Positions 62,113 to 64,000 of a DNA stretch of 64,000 nucleotides are shown piece after piece; within the stretch, counting starts at the first letter, position 1; the number at the start of each line of letters is the position of its first letter. The notes beneath the pieces were generated by a model. That model saw only the letters and a list, made by a program, of their open reading frames with translations, was not told the DNA's origin and made no database searches. The stretch comes from Paenibacillaceae bacterium (GTDB taxonomy: Bacteria; Bacillota; Bacilli; Paenibacillales; Paenibacillaceae): NCBI GenBank assembly GCA_004134985.1, contig REGQ01000026.1, positions 1-64,000 on the forward strand. Reading direction: 5' to 3'. The position numbers and the translations under genes were made by a program.

Positions 62113-62483
62113 GAATCCTTCATCTCCTTTAATGACCGTTTTAATGAATCAACCATTTCATCTTCTGAAAATCCAAGCCTTTTCATGTATTTAATTAGCG
62201 CCTGCATTTGATCAGCTGCAAGTGATTTCTTTAATCCTTGTATGTCCTCCATATCCATTGTTACAAACGTTCCTTGACCCCTTTTCGAAAACGTAATCTT
62301 CTCACGGTCCATCTCCAAATACGCTCTAGAAACCGTATTCGGGTTCACTTGTAAACGTTGTGCTGTGTCTCGCACCGAAGGTAGTTTCTCTCCTGGAGCG
62401 AGCTCCCCGCTGCATATTTGCTGATAATAATAATCGGCAATTTGGGCATAGATTGCTTTGTTCGGATCAAATTGCATGCTCAA
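62109..62483 (-). CDS. GntR-family regulator, YtrA subfamily
   Basis: 124 aa, the usual size of YtrA proteins. A winged helix (IYAQIADYYYQQICSGELAPG, LPSVRDTAQRLQVNPNTVSRAY, GQGTFV) occupies residues 10-75, with a short helical C-terminus (QALIKYMKRLGFSEDEMVDSLK) for dimerisation. The start is TTG at 62483 with AGGAGG nine bases upstream; an ATG at 62477 is the alternative. Likely a repressor of its own operon through the site at 62696-62719. Confidence 0.92.
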   Translation of the reverse strand: MSMQFDPNKAIYAQIADYYYQQICSGELAPGEKLPSVRDTAQRLQVNPNTVSRAYLEMDREKITFSKRGQGTFVTMDMEDIQGLKKSLAADQMQALIKYMKRLGFSEDEMVDSLKRSLKEMKDS

Positions 62484-62545
62484 TAACGAAAGCCTCCTTT
62501 CTTAAACCGAGAAGCCAGACGTAACAAGCACGCCTGACTTCTTCA

Positions 62546-62752
62546 TTAAAGCACATCACGCTTTTGCAAGACAAAATGAGCAATAAGGAGAACTATAACG
62601 ATATGGCCCCCAAGAAAACGAAGTGATAACCGTATGTTTTCAAAATGGGACCGATAGCGAGGCACAAATTGAGTACCCTCTTCCAAAAAGGCATTAGTGT
62701 TATAATTAAATAGTACGCTAGACCTGCATGAAATGCAAGATTAGTGATACGA
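62546..62752 (-). pseudogene. Possible remnant of a membrane transporter gene
   Basis: The minus strand has an open frame without a good start that ends in a helix and a charged tail (LGGHIVIVLLIAHFVLQKRDVL, then stop). The end resembles C-termini of ABC-2 permeases (...RKRDIL). It could be the tail of a lost membrane partner of the ytr-like operon. A chance open frame is also possible, as the operator lies inside it. Confidence 0.3.
62696..62719. promoter_or_regulatory. YtrA-type operator AGTGTT-N12-TACGCT upstream of the gntR operon
   Basis: An inverted repeat with 12-base spacer ATAATTAAATAG. On the minus strand the centre holds TATAAC, a -10-like box, so binding would block transcription. 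It matches the half sites AGTGTA/TACACT that I recall for Bacillus YtrA, and the second site at 63976-63999. Confidence 0.65.
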
Positions 62753-62880
62753 TCTCAAATTGTCTCAAGGTGTAAATTTCAAGTGTAAATTTCAATTAAA
62801 CAATTAAAAATATCACACTTGATAAGTAATAATACTTCATCAAATGGAACTAACGTTTGACTACACGTTTTTAAAAATTT

Positions 62881-62925
62881 AAAACCCGCAAAAGCCTTGT
62901 GAAATCAAGGTTTTTTACGGGTTTT
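62881..62925 (-). terminator. Terminator after the CPBP protease gene
   Basis: The outer stem AAAACCCG with CGGGTTTT and the inner stem CCTTG with CAAGG are followed on the minus strand by TTTTAAATTTTT. About 70 bases past the CPBP stop. The plus strand also has a T-run, so it may work both ways. Confidence 0.8.
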
Positions 62926-62994
62926 TTATCTCCAACTGAGTATTCCTCGACATATTCAATACATCATTTTAAGTCCGCATATTTATCCTGCATC

Positions 62995-63948
62995 TCATTG
63001 TGTCGAGTCTGCCGCGATCGAGTTCTTGTTCCGAGGAGTCAACTCTGGACCCGTTCGGCGAGTTCTGAACCATACGATTGCAGTGATGAGGATAACCGCG
63101 GCACATTGCAGAAGATATAGCGGCGTTCCCGCCCCAACCGATCGGTCGGCGGCACCCAACAAATCGACGTTTAGTAACAAAACGATAACGAAGTAGAGCG
63201 TGTTGTTAACCGCATGTAAAACAATCGAGTGCTCTAGGCCACCCGTACGCCAGGTGATCAATGTAAAGGTAATGCCGAGAACCATGTAATACAGATTGAA
63301 CCACGGGTCGGTCGACAAGTGAATAATGGCGCACACCACACTCGAGACAACGATGCCGAAGATAAGCGACGCCCTTGGACTTCGGACCCAACTGGAGGCG
63401 ACCTGAAATAGAAATCCCCGAAAGGCGTATTCCTCCCCTGCACTTTGGAGCGGCGCCAGCAACACGGAAATTGCGAAGACAGCAAGCAGATCATTGACAC
63501 GCCATTCCGTAGTCGTGTATGGCTCGATCATGTGGAAGATGACCATGCAGACTGTCCAGATCGGAACAATAAGCAACACTGCACGACCGAAAACGGCTGG
63601 ACGGAAGGATGAGCGCACCGAGTGCAGCATAGATCCCTTCACACCATAGAGCCAGCGCAGTAACAACATACTCCACGGGATGAGCAGAGCAGCGGAAAGA
63701 AAGATCCCAACAGCGAAAACCGGGGTGTATTCCGTCCCCCCAGCTAACGGACTAACGCGCCCAAAGACGTGGGTGTCGATTAAGGTTGAAATAAAAGTGA
63801 TCGAATAGATAAAAAAGAACATCCCGCCGATGAGGAGCAAAATTGCGAAAAGACCACGTCCTATGCGACGCTTGTCACTTACGAGTATGCGATGGTATGG
63901 CACCTCTTCCGGCACATCCACCGTCCCTCGTTTAGTTTGATTTATCAT
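62995..63948 (-). CDS. CPBP-family intramembrane metalloprotease
   Basis: 317 aa with about eight membrane helices. The first motif, GEEYAFRGFLFQ (about residues 167-178), carries the catalytic Glu-Glu and Arg; the second, IIHLSTDP near 212, carries a His; a third His, VLHAVNN, lies near 243. These are the CPBP (CAAX protease and bacteriocin-processing, 'Abi') motifs. GGGAGGAG precedes the ATG. Members act in prenyl-protein processing, bacteriocin self-immunity or stress. A YtrA-type operator just upstream suggests shared control with the ABC operon on its left. Confidence 0.92.
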   Translation of the reverse strand: MINQTKRGTVDVPEEVPYHRILVSDKRRIGRGLFAILLLIGGMFFFIYSITFISTLIDTHVFGRVSPLAGGTEYTPVFAVGIFLSAALLIPWSMLLLRWLYGVKGSMLHSVRSSFRPAVFGRAVLLIVPIWTVCMVIFHMIEPYTTTEWRVNDLLAVFAISVLLAPLQSAGEEYAFRGFLFQVASSWVRSPRASLIFGIVVSSVVCAIIHLSTDPWFNLYYMVLGITFTLITWRTGGLEHSIVLHAVNNTLYFVIVLLLNVDLLGAADRSVGAGTPLYLLQCAAVILITAIVWFRTRRTGPELTPRNKNSIAADSTQ

Positions 63949-63975
63949 TTTTTCTCCTCCCTTTCAAAGAGTACT

Positions 63976-63999
63976 AGTGTAATACTTAAATAGTACACT
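63976..63999. promoter_or_regulatory. YtrA-type operator AGTGTA-N12-TACACT upstream of the CPBP gene
   Basis: A perfect inverted repeat, AGTGTA/TACACT, with 12-base spacer ATACTTAAATAG, only two positions different in spacer from the site at 62696-62719. On the minus strand, TATTAC at its centre could be the -10 of the CPBP gene. It lies at the window edge, so a gene to the right could also use it. Confidence 0.7.
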
Positions 64000-64000
64000 G

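Larger units (their letters stand above)
62484..62994. other. Intergenic region upstream of the ytr-like operon
   Basis: 511 bases between the CPBP gene end and the GntR gene. It holds an operator (62696-62719), a possible gene remnant (62546-62752), a hairpin on the minus strand at about 62507-62537 (GAAGTCAGGCG with CGTCTGGCTTC, two G-U pairs) and a terminator (62881-62925). Confidence 0.6.

Noticed and set aside
1-64000. tRNA, rRNA or riboswitch genes
   Set aside because: No cloverleaf, rRNA-like block or known riboswitch core was recognised while reading the gaps; short or divergent RNAs could be missed without covariance search.

Overview
The window looks like chromosomal DNA of a Paenibacillus-type soil Firmicute (Paenibacillaceae). 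The reasons are the mix of many MalF/MalG-type sugar permeases without their own ATPase, YesM/YesN two-component systems, DUF5696/YIP1/NHL clusters, SLH-anchored giant enzymes, 'stalk' (copper amine oxidase N-like) exported proteins, strong AGGAGG ribosome sites and moderate GC. No rRNA, tRNA, CRISPR array, prophage or intact transposase was seen. One degenerate IS1182-type transposase is present. The assignment rests on gene content only.

Layout. 0.4-0.7 kb: a small membrane protein. 1.0-21 kb: a carbohydrate locus. It holds a membrane-anchored alpha-galactosidase-like enzyme, then a nine-gene operon on the minus strand (two solute-binding proteins, two permease pairs, an NHL propeller, a YIP1 membrane protein, a DUF5696 protein), then a LacI regulator divergent from a cytoplasmic GH36 alpha-galactosidase. 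21-27.3 kb: two paralogous stalk proteins and the remnant of a third, split by a 916-aa beta-CASP metallo-hydrolase with a long unknown tail. 27.3-34.4 kb: a YesN/YesM two-component system with one ABC sugar importer. 34.9-41.4 kb: a 2161-aa S-layer-anchored multidomain protein. 41.6-42.8 kb: a repeat-rich island (IS1182 remnant, a dispersed 200-bp element, a 51-bp palindromic array, an 11-bp microsatellite). 42.8-50.6 kb: a tight five-gene operon for a secreted polysaccharide (two deacetylase-like proteins, a UDP-HexNAc 6-dehydrogenase-type enzyme, a PilZ-GT2 synthase, a GH18 protein). 50.7-52.7 kb: an AraC regulator divergent from a GH29 fucosidase. 52.8-59.7 kb: an organosulfur locus (TauD/AtsK-type dioxygenase, DszA/NtaA-type monooxygenase, SsuABC-like importer, a 45-aa leader-like ORF) divergent from a regulator made of a DNA-binding domain fused to a periplasmic-binding-protein fold. 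59.7-60.7 kb: another repeat island. 60.7-64 kb: a YtrA-type GntR regulator with ABC ATPase and permease, and a CPBP protease, both preceded by the same AGTGTA-N12-TACACT-like operator.

How the genes fit together. The first 21 kb probably capture and cut galactose-containing oligosaccharides outside the cell, import them with a shared MsmX-like ATPase coded elsewhere, and hydrolyse them inside. The 42.8-50.6 kb operon probably makes, modifies and trims an amino- or uronic-sugar polymer. The 52.8-59.7 kb locus probably scavenges sulfur from sulfonates or sulfate esters under sulfur limitation. The points most worth a second look are the HTH-SBP fusion regulator, the PilZ-GT2 operon, the shared YtrA-like operators, and the arrays of palindromic and dispersed repeats. 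All functions are inferred from sequence motifs read by eye; no database search was run.
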